DNA from: Acidobacteriota bacterium | GTDB lineage: Bacteria; Acidobacteriota; Terriglobia; Bryobacterales; Bryobacteraceae | Direction: 5' to 3' | Assembly: GCA_017307505.1 (NCBI GenBank) | Contig: JAFKEE010000051.1 | Coordinates: forward strand, 1 to 64,000 | Length of the DNA: 64,000 nucleotides | In this document: positions 25,845-33,972 of the stretch, in pieces | How positions within the stretch are numbered: position 1 is the stretch's first letter | How the letters are laid out: every line of letters starts with the position of its first letter | Notes under the pieces: generated by a model | Database searches by the model: none | What the model was told of the DNA's origin: nothing | What the model saw: only the letters and a program-made list of their open reading frames with translations | Made by a program: the position numbers and the translations under genes

Positions 25845-26690
25845 ATGCTACGCAACCTACTCGTCCTGACCGCCGCCCTCTGCGCCTCTGCCTTTGCCCA
25901 AGCCAACAAATCCGTCCTGCTGATTACCGACGCGGAAGGTGTCGCCGGCATCTGCCGCCAGGAACAGACCGAGCCCACCAACCCCGAACTTCAGAAACTC
26001 CTGTCCAACGAGATCAATGCCGCCGTCCGCGGCTTCCAACGAGCCGGCGCTACGGAAATCGTCGTCTGGGACGGTCACGACGGCAGCCGCACCCTCTCCG
26101 CCCTCACCATCAACGCGCCCGCCAAGCTCGTCATCGGAGCTCTCGGCCCGCGCATGCTCATGGAACGCGGCTTCAGCGCGGTCGCCTTCATCGGCCAGCA
26201 CGCCCGCGCGAATCGCGAACGCGCCGTCATGGCCCACAGCTACAGCTCTCTCGGGATTCAGAAACTGCTCATGAACGGCAAGGAGGTGGGCGAGATCGAG
26301 ACGCGCGCCGCGCTCGCCGGCTGGTTCAAAGCACCCGTCATCCTGCTCACCGGAGACAGAGCCGCCACCGATGACCTGCGCGCCATCGTCCCGCAGGCCG
26401 TCACCGTCTCCGTCAAGGAGGGCGTCGGCTACTACGCCTGCATCTCCGACAACGCCGCGACCGCCGCAACCAACATCGAAGCCGGCGCCTACGAAGCCTG
26501 GGGCAAACTCAGCCAGATCCCGCCCTACCGCATCGACGGACCTGTCGAGATCATCCAGGAATCCACCACACGCTCCACGCCGTCGCCCGACGCCGTACTC
26601 CCCTCCGGCGTCGAGCGCATCGGCCCGCGCACCACGCGCTTCCGCGGTAAGGACTTCCTGGAGACCTGGACCCTCTGGGCCGGCCGCTAG
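25845..26690 (+). CDS. Exported M55-family (DppA-like) D-aminopeptidase
   Basis: 281 residues with a signal peptide (MLRNLLVLTAALCASAFAQ). The zinc-peptidase family M55 signature is present: LLITDAEGVAGI (Asp and Glu ligands), VVWDGHDGSR (DGH ligand region), AFIGQHAR (GxHA) and the later GEIETRAA. DppA of Bacillus is a cytoplasmic D-aminopeptidase that releases D-alanine from peptides; an exported form could trim D-amino-acid peptides derived from cell walls. It starts 10 bases downstream of B4, making it the last gene of the array transcript. Its stop codon shares a CTAG palindrome with the convergent gene. Confidence 0.88.
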   Translation: MLRNLLVLTAALCASAFAQANKSVLLITDAEGVAGICRQEQTEPTNPELQKLLSNEINAAVRGFQRAGATEIVVWDGHDGSRTLSALTINAPAKLVIGALGPRMLMERGFSAVAFIGQHARANRERAVMAHSYSSLGIQKLLMNGKEVGEIETRAALAGWFKAPVILLTGDRAATDDLRAIVPQAVTVSVKEGVGYYACISDNAATAATNIEAGAYEAWGKLSQIPPYRIDGPVEIIQESTTRSTPSPDAVLPSGVERIGPRTTRFRGKDFLETWTLWAGR

Positions 26691-27277
26691 TTCTTCGCCG
26701 GTTTCAGTTCCGACACGACCCCATCCACGACACGCACCGTGCCCACCGCCACGCCATGGTTGGAGTAGCTGAGGATCTCCGTCAGATGCCCCTCCTCGGG
26801 CAGGCTGATCTTGTAGGAGGCCTTCCCCAACCGTTCCACCAGCTCGCTCTTCGTCGTGCCCGTGGTGAGCTTCGCGAACTCCTGCGGAGTGGCCACGACT
26901 CGCGGCGGCGGAGCGACCGACTTCCGCGCGGTGACCGGTCGGGCGGCCGGCTCCGAGGCAGTGCCGGCCGCTGTCTTCCTGCGTGTCCCTTTAGTACGCC
27001 GCGAACCCGCCGCCGGCGCAGAGGCAGCCGGGGCAGCCTCCGCCGGTTGGGTGCTGTCCGGTGGCTTGACGCTAGCCCCGGTTTCCGTCTTCTCCGCCGC
27101 GCTGGCCACCGTCGCCACACGGCCGAACACCTTGTCCAGCCCGTTGCTGATCGCCTTGCCGCCCACGCTCCCGGCCGTTCCCACGGCTGCGGCCGCGCTG
27201 TGTTCCACCATCGCCTGAGCAAAGCAGCAACTCGCCGCGGCGCACAGCAGAGTCATTCGCAGGACTGGATTCTTCAT
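26687..27277 (-). CDS. Exported protein with Ala/Pro-rich linker and BamE-like C-terminus
   Basis: 196 residues. Signal peptide MKNPVLRMTLLCAAASCCFAQ; then a helical segment; a long low-complexity linker rich in Ala, Pro, Lys and Thr (about 65-125); and a compact C-terminal domain (FAKLTTGTTKSELVERLGKA, then LTEILSYSN and GTVRVVDGVVSEL). The pattern 'G.TKSELVERLGKA' followed by a beta hairpin resembles the SmpA/BamE fold, but this is a weak likeness. AGAGGT lies upstream of the ATG. Function unknown; an envelope location is likely. Confidence 0.65.
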   Translation of the reverse strand: MKNPVLRMTLLCAAASCCFAQAMVEHSAAAAVGTAGSVGGKAISNGLDKVFGRVATVASAAEKTETGASVKPPDSTQPAEAAPAASAPAAGSRRTKGTRRKTAAGTASEPAARPVTARKSVAPPPRVVATPQEFAKLTTGTTKSELVERLGKASYKISLPEEGHLTEILSYSNHGVAVGTVRVVDGVVSELKPAKN

Positions 27278-27499
27278 GCGTACCTCTTATGGAAGATCCT
27301 AACGGGCGCGCCGTGTGCGAGCCATCGTAGAACTCCCTTAGTACCCCGCTGGAAATTGCCCGGTCTTTCTCCTACACAACCGTAGCCGCACCCACCAGAA
27401 ACGCTTGGGCCGGCCCCAAGGCATCTGATACTGTGGCTCCACGGGACCTGATTTCCAGACCCGAATACACGCAAAGCCGGAGGCTCGACAGAGGTACCC

Positions 27500-29980
27500 A
27501 TGGCGACCACCCGCAGGACTTTCCTAGGAACCACCGCGCTCGCACCTTCCGCACTGGCCGCAAGCCAGCCACAGGCGCCCTCCGCCGCGCCGCTCGACAC
27601 CCTGGCCATCGCGGGCCGCCATCCTTTCGTCCGCACCCAACCCACACCCACCTTCTTTGAAGGACTCCTGCTGGGCAACGGAGACATCGGCGTCTGCCTC
27701 ACCGTCCGCCCCGACGCTCTCGGCCTCCATATCGGCAAGAACGATGCCTGGGACATTCGCGTCAGCGACGAGCACGTACCCCACATCAAAACCTTCCAGC
27801 AGGTGCTCGACCTGTGGAAGCGCGCCGGCGACGAGGCCAAACGGCAGGGCAAGCCGGAGATGACGTTCCTGGAGTCGAAGATCGACTTCTTCCGCGAGTA
27901 CTCCGACCTCATGCAGTCGTCCTACCGCAAGCCCTGGCCGCGCCCCTGGCCGTGCGGCACGGTGTGGCTGCATTGGGATTCACGCATGGTGCGGGTCGTC
28001 CGGCAGGAACTCGATATTGCCACGGGAGCGGCGACGCTCACCTTCGAGCAAGACGACCTGCGCGGCACAGTGCGCCCGTTCCATCTCACCTGCTTCGTGA
28101 GCCGCGAAAACGGCCATGTCAGCGTGTCGAGCGACGGCCCGGTGCCGGTCCTGTCCGTTGCCTATCAGGCCAACTGGGATGATCAGGCGAAATTGCCGGA
28201 GCCAAAGTTATGGGCGGAGGGCAGCCGCTTCTCGGGCTATCAGCTTTTCCCCACCACCGCGCCGACCGAGGCCGTCCCGCATCCGCCTGCTTCGCCCAAA
28301 GACACCAGTTTCTCCCTGCACGGAGTCCTGGCCGGCCAGTGGACCGTCCAGCCCGAGGATCCGAAGCGGCACCGGGTCCTGCTGGCCTCGTCCGCGGCCC
28401 AACCCTTCCGTCTCGACCTGACACTCTTCACCCCGCGCGATCACGGGAACGCGGAAGCCCACGCCCGCGACGAAGCGGCCCGCCTGGCCGCTCTGCCGGC
28501 CGCCACCCTGCGCGCCGAGTCCGCCAGGCAGTGGGCCGCGTTCTGGAACCGCTCCGCCGTCGAGTTCCAGGACAAGGACCTGGAACGCACCTGGTATCAG
28601 AATCAGTACGTTCTCGCCTGCTGCCTGAAGCCCGGCAAGATCGCGCCCGGCCTCTTCGGCAATTGGAGCAGCGGCCGCATCGGCACGGCCTGGCATGGCG
28701 ATTACCACATGAACTACAACACCCAGCAGGTGTGGTGGGGTGTTTTCTCCAGCAATCACGTGGAGCAGCACGAGCCCTACACCCGCCTGGTGGAATCGCT
28801 CATGCCGATGGCCGAGTGGAACGCCCGTGTGCAATTCGGTCTGCCCGGAGCCTACTTCCCCCACTCCGCGTATCCCGTACCCAGTGCCGCCAACCCCTAC
28901 CCTGCCCCACCCTGGGGCTATGAGATCTGCGAGACGCCCTGGACCGTCCAGAGCCTGTGGTGGCAATACCTCTACACGCTCGACGAGGAGTACCTGCGCC
29001 GCGTCTATCCCATGCTGCGCGCGGCGGCCGATTTCCTGGTGGCCTTTGTAAAGAAGGGCGACGACGGCAAGTATCACATCGCGCCCACGGTCTCGCCGGA
29101 AAACTGGGGCGCCACGGTCGACTTCCGCCTCAATCGCGACTGCATTATCGACATCGCGCTTACCGCGTTCCTGCTCGATGCCGTCCACGAAGCCGCGACG
29201 CGCCTGAACATGGATCGTGATCAACTGGCACGGTGGAAGGAGGTGCGCCAGAACCTGGCGCCCTATCCCGATGTGCAAGGTCCGTACGGCCGGGTGTGGC
29301 TCGATGTGCTCGATGCGCCGCCCGAATACGTCTACAACGTGCCCGTCACCCTCGCCCCCGTCTTCCCCGCAGAACAGGTAGGCCTCGACCTCCGCCGCGA
29401 TCAACTCGAGATCGCGCGCCGCACGGCCCGCACGGTCCGATTGGAAGGCGGCAACGACCTGGTCTGGCAGCCGCTGGCACGCGCTCGCCTGGGTATGCTC
29501 GATCTCGACTGGTTCAAGCGCGAAGTCCGTTATTGCACTACTCCGCTGGGCATCGCCAATGATCGCCTGCGCCAGACCGGTGGCCGCTATCGCGATGAAA
29601 CGAACTACGACTACATGATGGAGATGGGTGTATGGACGGAGAACCTCTCCCTGCCCGCGGTGTTGAACGAGTGCCTGCTACAGAGCTACAGCGGGGTGAT
29701 CCGGCTGTTCCCGAATACGCAGAACCTCGGCCCGGCAAGTTTCCGGGACCTGCGCGCGGCCGGAGCGTTCCTGGTTTCCGCCGCATGGAATGGGTCGCGG
29801 GTGACGGCGCTGAGCATTAAGAGTGAGAAGGGCACCAAGGTGCGGCTTGTGAATCCGTGGCCTTCCGGCAAGGTGCAAGTTCTGCAGCAATCAGCCGGGA
29901 AGCCGTGGCCCCACAAGATGGACGGAGAAATCCTGGAGTTCGAGACCGGGCCGGGCGAGGTGTATTCACTTCGTGGGTAA
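27500..29980 (+). CDS. Exported GH95-like glycoside hydrolase
   Basis: 826 residues. A twin-arginine signal (TTRRTFLGTTALAPSALA) is followed by a glycosidase resembling GH95 alpha-fucosidases: FFEGLLLGNGDIGVCL near the N-terminus, WHGDYHMNYNTQQVWWG in the (alpha/alpha)6 barrel, and APTVSPENWG. In GH95 enzymes the matching segments hold substrate-binding and catalytic residues (GH95 uses an Asn-activated water and an acid Glu). The likely substrate is an L-fucose- or L-galactose-containing plant polysaccharide, but related (alpha/alpha)6 families cannot be ruled out. The gene stands alone behind a 220-base divergent spacer. Confidence 0.75.
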   Translation: MATTRRTFLGTTALAPSALAASQPQAPSAAPLDTLAIAGRHPFVRTQPTPTFFEGLLLGNGDIGVCLTVRPDALGLHIGKNDAWDIRVSDEHVPHIKTFQQVLDLWKRAGDEAKRQGKPEMTFLESKIDFFREYSDLMQSSYRKPWPRPWPCGTVWLHWDSRMVRVVRQELDIATGAATLTFEQDDLRGTVRPFHLTCFVSRENGHVSVSSDGPVPVLSVAYQANWDDQAKLPEPKLWAEGSRFSGYQLFPTTAPTEAVPHPPASPKDTSFSLHGVLAGQWTVQPEDPKRHRVLLASSAAQPFRLDLTLFTPRDHGNAEAHARDEAARLAALPAATLRAESARQWAAFWNRSAVEFQDKDLERTWYQNQYVLACCLKPGKIAPGLFGNWSSGRIGTAWHGDYHMNYNTQQVWWGVFSSNHVEQHEPYTRLVESLMPMAEWNARVQFGLPGAYFPHSAYPVPSAANPYPAPPWGYEICETPWTVQSLWWQYLYTLDEEYLRRVYPMLRAAADFLVAFVKKGDDGKYHIAPTVSPENWGATVDFRLNRDCIIDIALTAFLLDAVHEAATRLNMDRDQLARWKEVRQNLAPYPDVQGPYGRVWLDVLDAPPEYVYNVPVTLAPVFPAEQVGLDLRRDQLEIARRTARTVRLEGGNDLVWQPLARARLGMLDLDWFKREVRYCTTPLGIANDRLRQTGGRYRDETNYDYMMEMGVWTENLSLPAVLNECLLQSYSGVIRLFPNTQNLGPASFRDLRAAGAFLVSAAWNGSRVTALSIKSEKGTKVRLVNPWPSGKVQVLQQSAGKPWPHKMDGEILEFETGPGEVYSLRG

Positions 29981-30000
29981 TGTCGTCTGACACTCACCTG

Positions 30001-30041
30001 GTCATATGCTATGACATATCACTTACACATGATGATATGTG
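30001..30041. promoter_or_regulatory. Inverted repeats upstream of hipBA, candidate operator
   Basis: Two palindromes in an AT-rich stretch. GTCATA-TGC-TATGAC at 30001-30015 is a perfect 6-base inverted repeat with a 3-base spacer. CACAT-GATGAT-ATGTG at 30026-30041 is a perfect 5-base inverted repeat. They lie 27-67 bases before the -35 box and are likely sites for the HipB repressor. Confidence 0.5.
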
Positions 30042-30067
30042 ATTGTATATTTCCTGATTGACTGCAC

Positions 30068-30096
30068 TTGACATTTGATATGCAATAATATATGAT
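30068..30096 (+). promoter_or_regulatory. Sigma-70 type promoter of hipBA
   Basis: TTGACA (30068-30073), a 17-base spacer, TATGAT (30091-30096). Five of six bases match the -10 consensus and all six match the -35. Transcription would start near 30103, only about 8 bases before the first ATG, so the hipB message may be nearly leaderless. Confidence 0.75.
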
Positions 30097-30108
30097 GTCA
30101 GTAGATCC

Positions 30109-30124
30109 ATATGCTATCGCATAT
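30109..30124. promoter_or_regulatory. Operator-like palindrome over the hipB start
   Basis: ATATGC-TATC-GCATAT, a perfect 6-base inverted repeat with a 4-base spacer. It overlaps the ATG at 30111 and lies just after the predicted transcription start. Repressor binding here would block transcription directly, as in autoregulated toxin-antitoxin operons. Confidence 0.55.
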
Positions 30125-30455
30125 TGCACCGCGGCGACTCGAAGGGCTTCCTGAAGCAATGCGGCATACCCTCGTCGCGGCTCGCCGCGCTCGCAAGTGG
30201 AGCCAACTCGAACTCGGTCGTCGTGTTGGCCTCCCTCAGGTCCACATCTCCGCCATCGAGTCTGGTAAGGTGACACCTCGTTTCAACACCTTACTCGACC
30301 TTGTCCGAGTCCTCAATTTCGACCTCCTGCTTGTTCCCAGGTCATTGGTCCCCGCCGTCCAATCTCTGGCCCGCGAATACGAGCAGCCCGCCACCGAAGA
30401 CGACCGCCCACTATACGCCACGGATCCAGACGAAGAGGCGAGCGATGACGCCTGA
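30111..30455 (+). CDS. HipB-like antitoxin, XRE-family regulator
   Basis: 114 residues. A helix-turn-helix spans about residues 17-70 (VAARRARKWSQLELGRRVGL, then PQVHISAIESGKVTPRF), typical of HipB/XRE repressors that bind and neutralise HipA and repress their own operon. The C-terminal tail is acidic (EDDRPLYATDPDEEASDD). The start is ambiguous: ATG 30111 lies almost at the predicted transcription start, whereas ATG 30159 (giving MRHTLVAAR) would leave a normal leader but lacks a strong ribosome-binding site. The gene overlaps hipA by 11 bases. Confidence 0.85.
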   Translation: MLSHIAPRRLEGLPEAMRHTLVAARRARKWSQLELGRRVGLPQVHISAIESGKVTPRFNTLLDLVRVLNFDLLLVPRSLVPAVQSLAREYEQPATEDDRPLYATDPDEEASDDA

Positions 30456-31686
30456 CCTAGAGCGCACACGTGCCCTCGGCGTCTACCTACACGAGCGTTT
30501 GGTAGGCGTAGTCACCCGACTGACGGGCGACGAACACCTCTTCACCTTCGAACAAGACTATGTAAACGATCCAAGTCGCGCCACGCTCAGCCTGGGCTTC
30601 AAGACCACGAGCGGTGAACTGATTACCCGGGCCCGCCCGACTCGCCGCCGCTTGCCGCCCTTCTTCGCAAACCTGCTGCCGGAGGGGCACCTGCGGACTT
30701 ACCTCGCGACCAAGGCGGACGTAAATCCAGAACGCGAGTTCTACCTGATGGCAGTGTTGGGTGCTGACCTGAGCGGGGCCGTTGTGATCCGCCCCATCGA
30801 CAGTGTCGAACCAGCGCCGCTTGCTGTCGAAGTGGGCCCGATAACACGACCGCCGAAAACAGGAGTCCTTCGCTTTTCGCTGGCCGGCGTGCAACTGAAG
30901 TTCTCGGCCATCCTGGAAGCCGCAGGCGGCCTGACCATTCCGGCGCAAGGCGTGGGTGGCAATTGGATCGTGAAACTGCCCTCCACCCATTTCTCCTCGG
31001 TCCCGGAGAACGAGTTCGTGATGTTGGAACTGGCACGTGCCATCGGCATCCCGGTACCAGCCATACGACTGCTGCCGGTCGGGGAGATCGGTGGACTACC
31101 GGCAGATGCCGCACGCCTGCCCGGCCAGGCCCTCGCGGTCCAGCGTTTCGATCGGAGTGAGGACGGCCGCCGCATCCACATGGAAGACTTCGCCCAGGTC
31201 TTCGGACAGTTCCCCGAGGACAAGTACAAGCACCGCAGCTATGCCAACATCGCCGCAGTAATCCGCGCCGAAACAGCGAGTGACGAGATCGACGATTTCC
31301 TGCGGCGCCTTGTCTTCTCAGTCCTCATCGGCAACGGCGACATGCACCTCAAGAACTGGTCTCTGCTCTACCTGGATGGCCACACTCCCACGCTGGCGCC
31401 CGCCTACGATTACGTGGCTACCCTGCCCTACCTGCGAGAGGACCAACTGGCCTTGTCATTTGGCGGCAGCCGGAGCCTGCAGGAAATCTCGGTCGATCAG
31501 GTCCGCCGCTTCGCCGATCGCGCCGGCCTCGCAATGGCGCCAGCTTGGGAGACCGTGCGTAGAACGGCAGACCTGACAGCCCGCACCTGGAAAGACCTGC
31601 CGCAGAAGGACCTGCTGCCGCCCGAACTGCGCTTGCACATCGGCGCGCAGATCCGCAGGGTCGCCGCGACCATCGCCAAGGCTTGA
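30445..31686 (+). CDS. HipA-type Ser/Thr kinase toxin
   Basis: 413 residues from the ATG at 30445; the longer frame upstream is a shadow of hipB. HipA kinases stop growth by phosphorylating a cytoplasmic target (glutamyl-tRNA synthetase for E. coli HipA), causing persistence. The features present are: N-terminal lobe with FFANLLPEGHLRTYLA; nucleotide loop LRFSLAGVQLKFSAI; lysine-containing NWIVKLPS followed by ENEFVMLELARAIGI; LAVQRFDR; catalytic loop IGNGDMHLKNWSLLY; and the metal site LAPAYDYVAT. All main kinase residues appear intact, so the toxin should be active. It lies directly behind hipB with an 11-base overlap, the usual order of antitoxin first. Confidence 0.9.
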   Translation: MTPDLERTRALGVYLHERLVGVVTRLTGDEHLFTFEQDYVNDPSRATLSLGFKTTSGELITRARPTRRRLPPFFANLLPEGHLRTYLATKADVNPEREFYLMAVLGADLSGAVVIRPIDSVEPAPLAVEVGPITRPPKTGVLRFSLAGVQLKFSAILEAAGGLTIPAQGVGGNWIVKLPSTHFSSVPENEFVMLELARAIGIPVPAIRLLPVGEIGGLPADAARLPGQALAVQRFDRSEDGRRIHMEDFAQVFGQFPEDKYKHRSYANIAAVIRAETASDEIDDFLRRLVFSVLIGNGDMHLKNWSLLYLDGHTPTLAPAYDYVATLPYLREDQLALSFGGSRSLQEISVDQVRRFADRAGLAMAPAWETVRRTADLTARTWKDLPQKDLLPPELRLHIGAQIRRVAATIAKA

Positions 31687-31700
31687 GCCGGCCGAACGGC

Positions 31701-33674
31701 TCAACGCGACAACACCACCAATTCGTAATCCGCCAATCGAGGCACGGTGAACCGCGTGTACCCTTCCGCCACGGACACCTTCAACTCACCCGCCCCGCGC
31801 ACCATGCGGGCCTTCCGGAACACCCCTTCCACCGACACCTCGATGCCCTGCATGGGGATGGGTTCGAACGTGGCCGTCTGCGAGTGGCCGGACAAGTTGA
31901 TCAGGTGCACCTGCATCTCCTGCTCCCGCGCCATGAGAGTCATCTCGACCAGCGGATGCGCGTTCGTCAGCAGTTGCCGCTTCGGCATCAACGCCGACAC
32001 CAGATCCCTGAACAATCCGGCATGCGCGGGCAGGCTCAGGCGGTAGTACATCGCGCCGAGATTCCAGGGGAGCCACGTGATTCGGCCTCGCCCCACCGTG
32101 CGCGACCACACGGCAGGAGTATCCGTATCCTTCATATCCACATGGATCTTCTCCGGAGGCCCGATCATGGAAGGCGGCACGAGCGTCAGGGGCGCAGCCG
32201 CATCCGCCTCCAGTTGCGTAAAGCCCCCGTTCAGCATCAGCAGGTCGGTGGACTTCAGCGACGGGAACACACCGTGGTCGCGCACGCGCACGTACCCCTT
32301 CACCTCCGTCTGCGTTCCCACCACTTGCGCCGCTTCAAAATCAGGCGGCTTCGAGCTCACCAGCAGCAGGCGTCCGCCTTGTTCGACATACCGTTTCAAC
32401 TGCGATGGCGCCCAGTCCGAAGCAATCACCAGGTCATATTCATGCGCGCCCATCCATTCCAGGTTGTTGGAAACCGCGAACGGAATATGTTCTTCGCTCA
32501 GCAGCCGGAAGAGACCGCGGTACGATGCATCCTCCGCGCTGTTCCGGCCGCTCTTCGTCAACAACAGGACCCGCGCCTCGCTATGCAGCCCGAGATATTC
32601 GCGCTCGTGGGCGGCCGCCCACTGGAATATCGGCCGCGCCGTCTCATACGCCTGCCGGTCCTGCAGATCGAGAGTCCCATTCACCTCGAAGGTCAGCGCT
32701 CCGCCATGCGCCAGCGCCTGCCACATACGCCGCGCGATCTCTCCCGGCGGCACCGTGGCGAACCGCCAGGCGTAGTCGACGAACTGCATGTTGAGATCGA
32801 CGGCCATCTTGTCCGGCTGGCTGTTCCGCGCGCGGTTCACATTGTCGCTGGTCGCATACGGCCATAAAGGCAGCGGCCGGTTGATGGCCGTGTTCGACTC
32901 CGACATGATGCCGTCGGTGAACTCCTGCATGTAATTGAAATACCCGGCCCGTTCGCGCTTCTCGCCGATCAGCCGGCCGATCGCCTGCGACACCTCGCGT
33001 GCGCTCTTCTGCAGGAATTCCCGGTAAACCTCATCCGGCTTATCGGGAATTTCCCGGTGATATTCGTCCCGGTACTTCTTCCTGCACGCATCGCAGTGGC
33101 ACAAGCCCACGTAGTTCCCGCTGTAGTCGGTCGACTGGTTGCCGAACATATTGAAGAACAGCCCGTCGACGTCGTACTTCTCCAGACCCTCGGTGAGGAT
33201 CTTCATCACCTGGCCGCGATAGTAGCCGCCGTTGATGCAGGTGGAGTAGAGCCCGTTATAGATGACAGGATTGCCGTCGGCCTTCTTAAAGAACCACTCG
33301 GGATGCGCGTCGTAGACGGCCTTTTGCGTCTTGCTGAAGTCGTAGCGGCCCACTACGCGGATGTGGCGCGCATGCGCCTCGCGCAGAATATCCCCGAACA
33401 TATCCTTACCTGGCGGCAGGTAGGCGCTGGGATAATGAAACTCGGTTTTCGTGGGGTAATACGCGCAGATCCCGCCCATGCCCATCAGCACGACGTTGGC
33501 CCGCATCCCGGCCAACTGCTCCGCCAGACGACGGGTGTCCATCGCCGCATCGGTCTCGCGGAGGTTGGTCTGGACCCAGCGGATGGGCTCGTTCATCCAC
33601 CAGCCGGGCTGCCCGGTAGACACGGTACAGCACAGGCATACCAGGAGCGCGGCGCGAAGCATGCTCCCGAGCAT
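31701..33674 (-). CDS. Exported TIM-barrel hydrolase, GHL6/beta-galactosidase-like
   Basis: 657 residues with a signal peptide (LRAALLVCLCCTVSTG). The N-terminal 350 residues look like a TIM barrel (WVQTNLRETDAAMD, VVGRYDFSKTQKAVYDAHPEW, YDVDGLFFNMFGNQ). The motif GLCHCDACRKKYRDEY is typical of the 'hypothetical glycosyl hydrolase 6' group. The next part (ARVLLLTKSGRNS, YDLVIASDWAPSQLKRYVEQGGRLLLVSS) resembles the glutamine-amidotransferase-like trimerisation domain of GH42 beta-galactosidases, followed by a C-terminal beta domain. The substrate is unknown; a plant-derived glycoside is plausible from the neighbouring glycosidases. An alternative ATG lies at 33662. Confidence 0.72.
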   Translation of the reverse strand: MLGSMLRAALLVCLCCTVSTGQPGWWMNEPIRWVQTNLRETDAAMDTRRLAEQLAGMRANVVLMGMGGICAYYPTKTEFHYPSAYLPPGKDMFGDILREAHARHIRVVGRYDFSKTQKAVYDAHPEWFFKKADGNPVIYNGLYSTCINGGYYRGQVMKILTEGLEKYDVDGLFFNMFGNQSTDYSGNYVGLCHCDACRKKYRDEYHREIPDKPDEVYREFLQKSAREVSQAIGRLIGEKRERAGYFNYMQEFTDGIMSESNTAINRPLPLWPYATSDNVNRARNSQPDKMAVDLNMQFVDYAWRFATVPPGEIARRMWQALAHGGALTFEVNGTLDLQDRQAYETARPIFQWAAAHEREYLGLHSEARVLLLTKSGRNSAEDASYRGLFRLLSEEHIPFAVSNNLEWMGAHEYDLVIASDWAPSQLKRYVEQGGRLLLVSSKPPDFEAAQVVGTQTEVKGYVRVRDHGVFPSLKSTDLLMLNGGFTQLEADAAAPLTLVPPSMIGPPEKIHVDMKDTDTPAVWSRTVGRGRITWLPWNLGAMYYRLSLPAHAGLFRDLVSALMPKRQLLTNAHPLVEMTLMAREQEMQVHLINLSGHSQTATFEPIPMQGIEVSVEGVFRKARMVRGAGELKVSVAEGYTRFTVPRLADYELVVLSR

Positions 33675-33700
33675 ATCTCAACGGGTCTCAGATTCGGGCA

Positions 33701-33736
33701 GGCCGGCCGGAGATTCACCAGCCACTCCGGCCGGCC
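33701..33736 (-). terminator. Perfect 12-bp GC hairpin after the small membrane gene
   Basis: GGCCGGCCGGAG at 33701-33712 pairs exactly with CTCCGGCCGGCC at 33725-33736 around a 12-base loop. On the minus strand it begins 7 bases after the stop of the 38-residue gene. A run of U is missing on that strand, so it may be a factor-dependent terminator or an RNA-stabilising structure rather than a classic intrinsic terminator. Confidence 0.5.
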
Positions 33737-33743
33737 TTTGGGG

Positions 33744-33860
33744 TCAAGCGTTGGAGGGAATTACCAGGACCAGCAGCGACAGGAGCGCTGCCAGAATGAC
33801 GAACACGACAAAGGCCTCGCGGAGCCAGTCCGCGACCTGGGGGGTGTGATAGGTGCGCAT
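33744..33860 (-). CDS. Small single-pass membrane protein, 38 residues
   Basis: The frame encodes a short polar N-terminus (MRTYHTPQVADWLREA) and one hydrophobic helix (FVVFVILAALLSLLVLVI). A good ribosome-binding site, GGGAGGA, sits 8 bases before the ATG, and a strong hairpin follows the stop. The longer frame extending upstream to 34055 overlaps the caspase-like gene and is a shadow. It lies about 110 bases downstream of that gene on the same strand. No function is known; such peptides often modulate membrane complexes. Confidence 0.6.
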   Translation of the reverse strand: MRTYHTPQVADWLREAFVVFVILAALLSLLVLVIPSNA

Positions 33861-33972
33861 GGGCCAAATCCTCCCGGAAGCATAGTAATGCCACCAGACG
33901 AAGGAATCAAGGATTTTCAGGCCGTGTTTTGTCGGATGGCGGAGGAAAGACTCCGCGGGCCCGCGCCAGGGG

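Noticed and set aside
30301-30444. 48-residue N-terminal extension of HipA
   Set aside because: It overlaps hipB in another frame and has a random-looking translation; ATG 30445 with GAAGAGG upstream fits the family.
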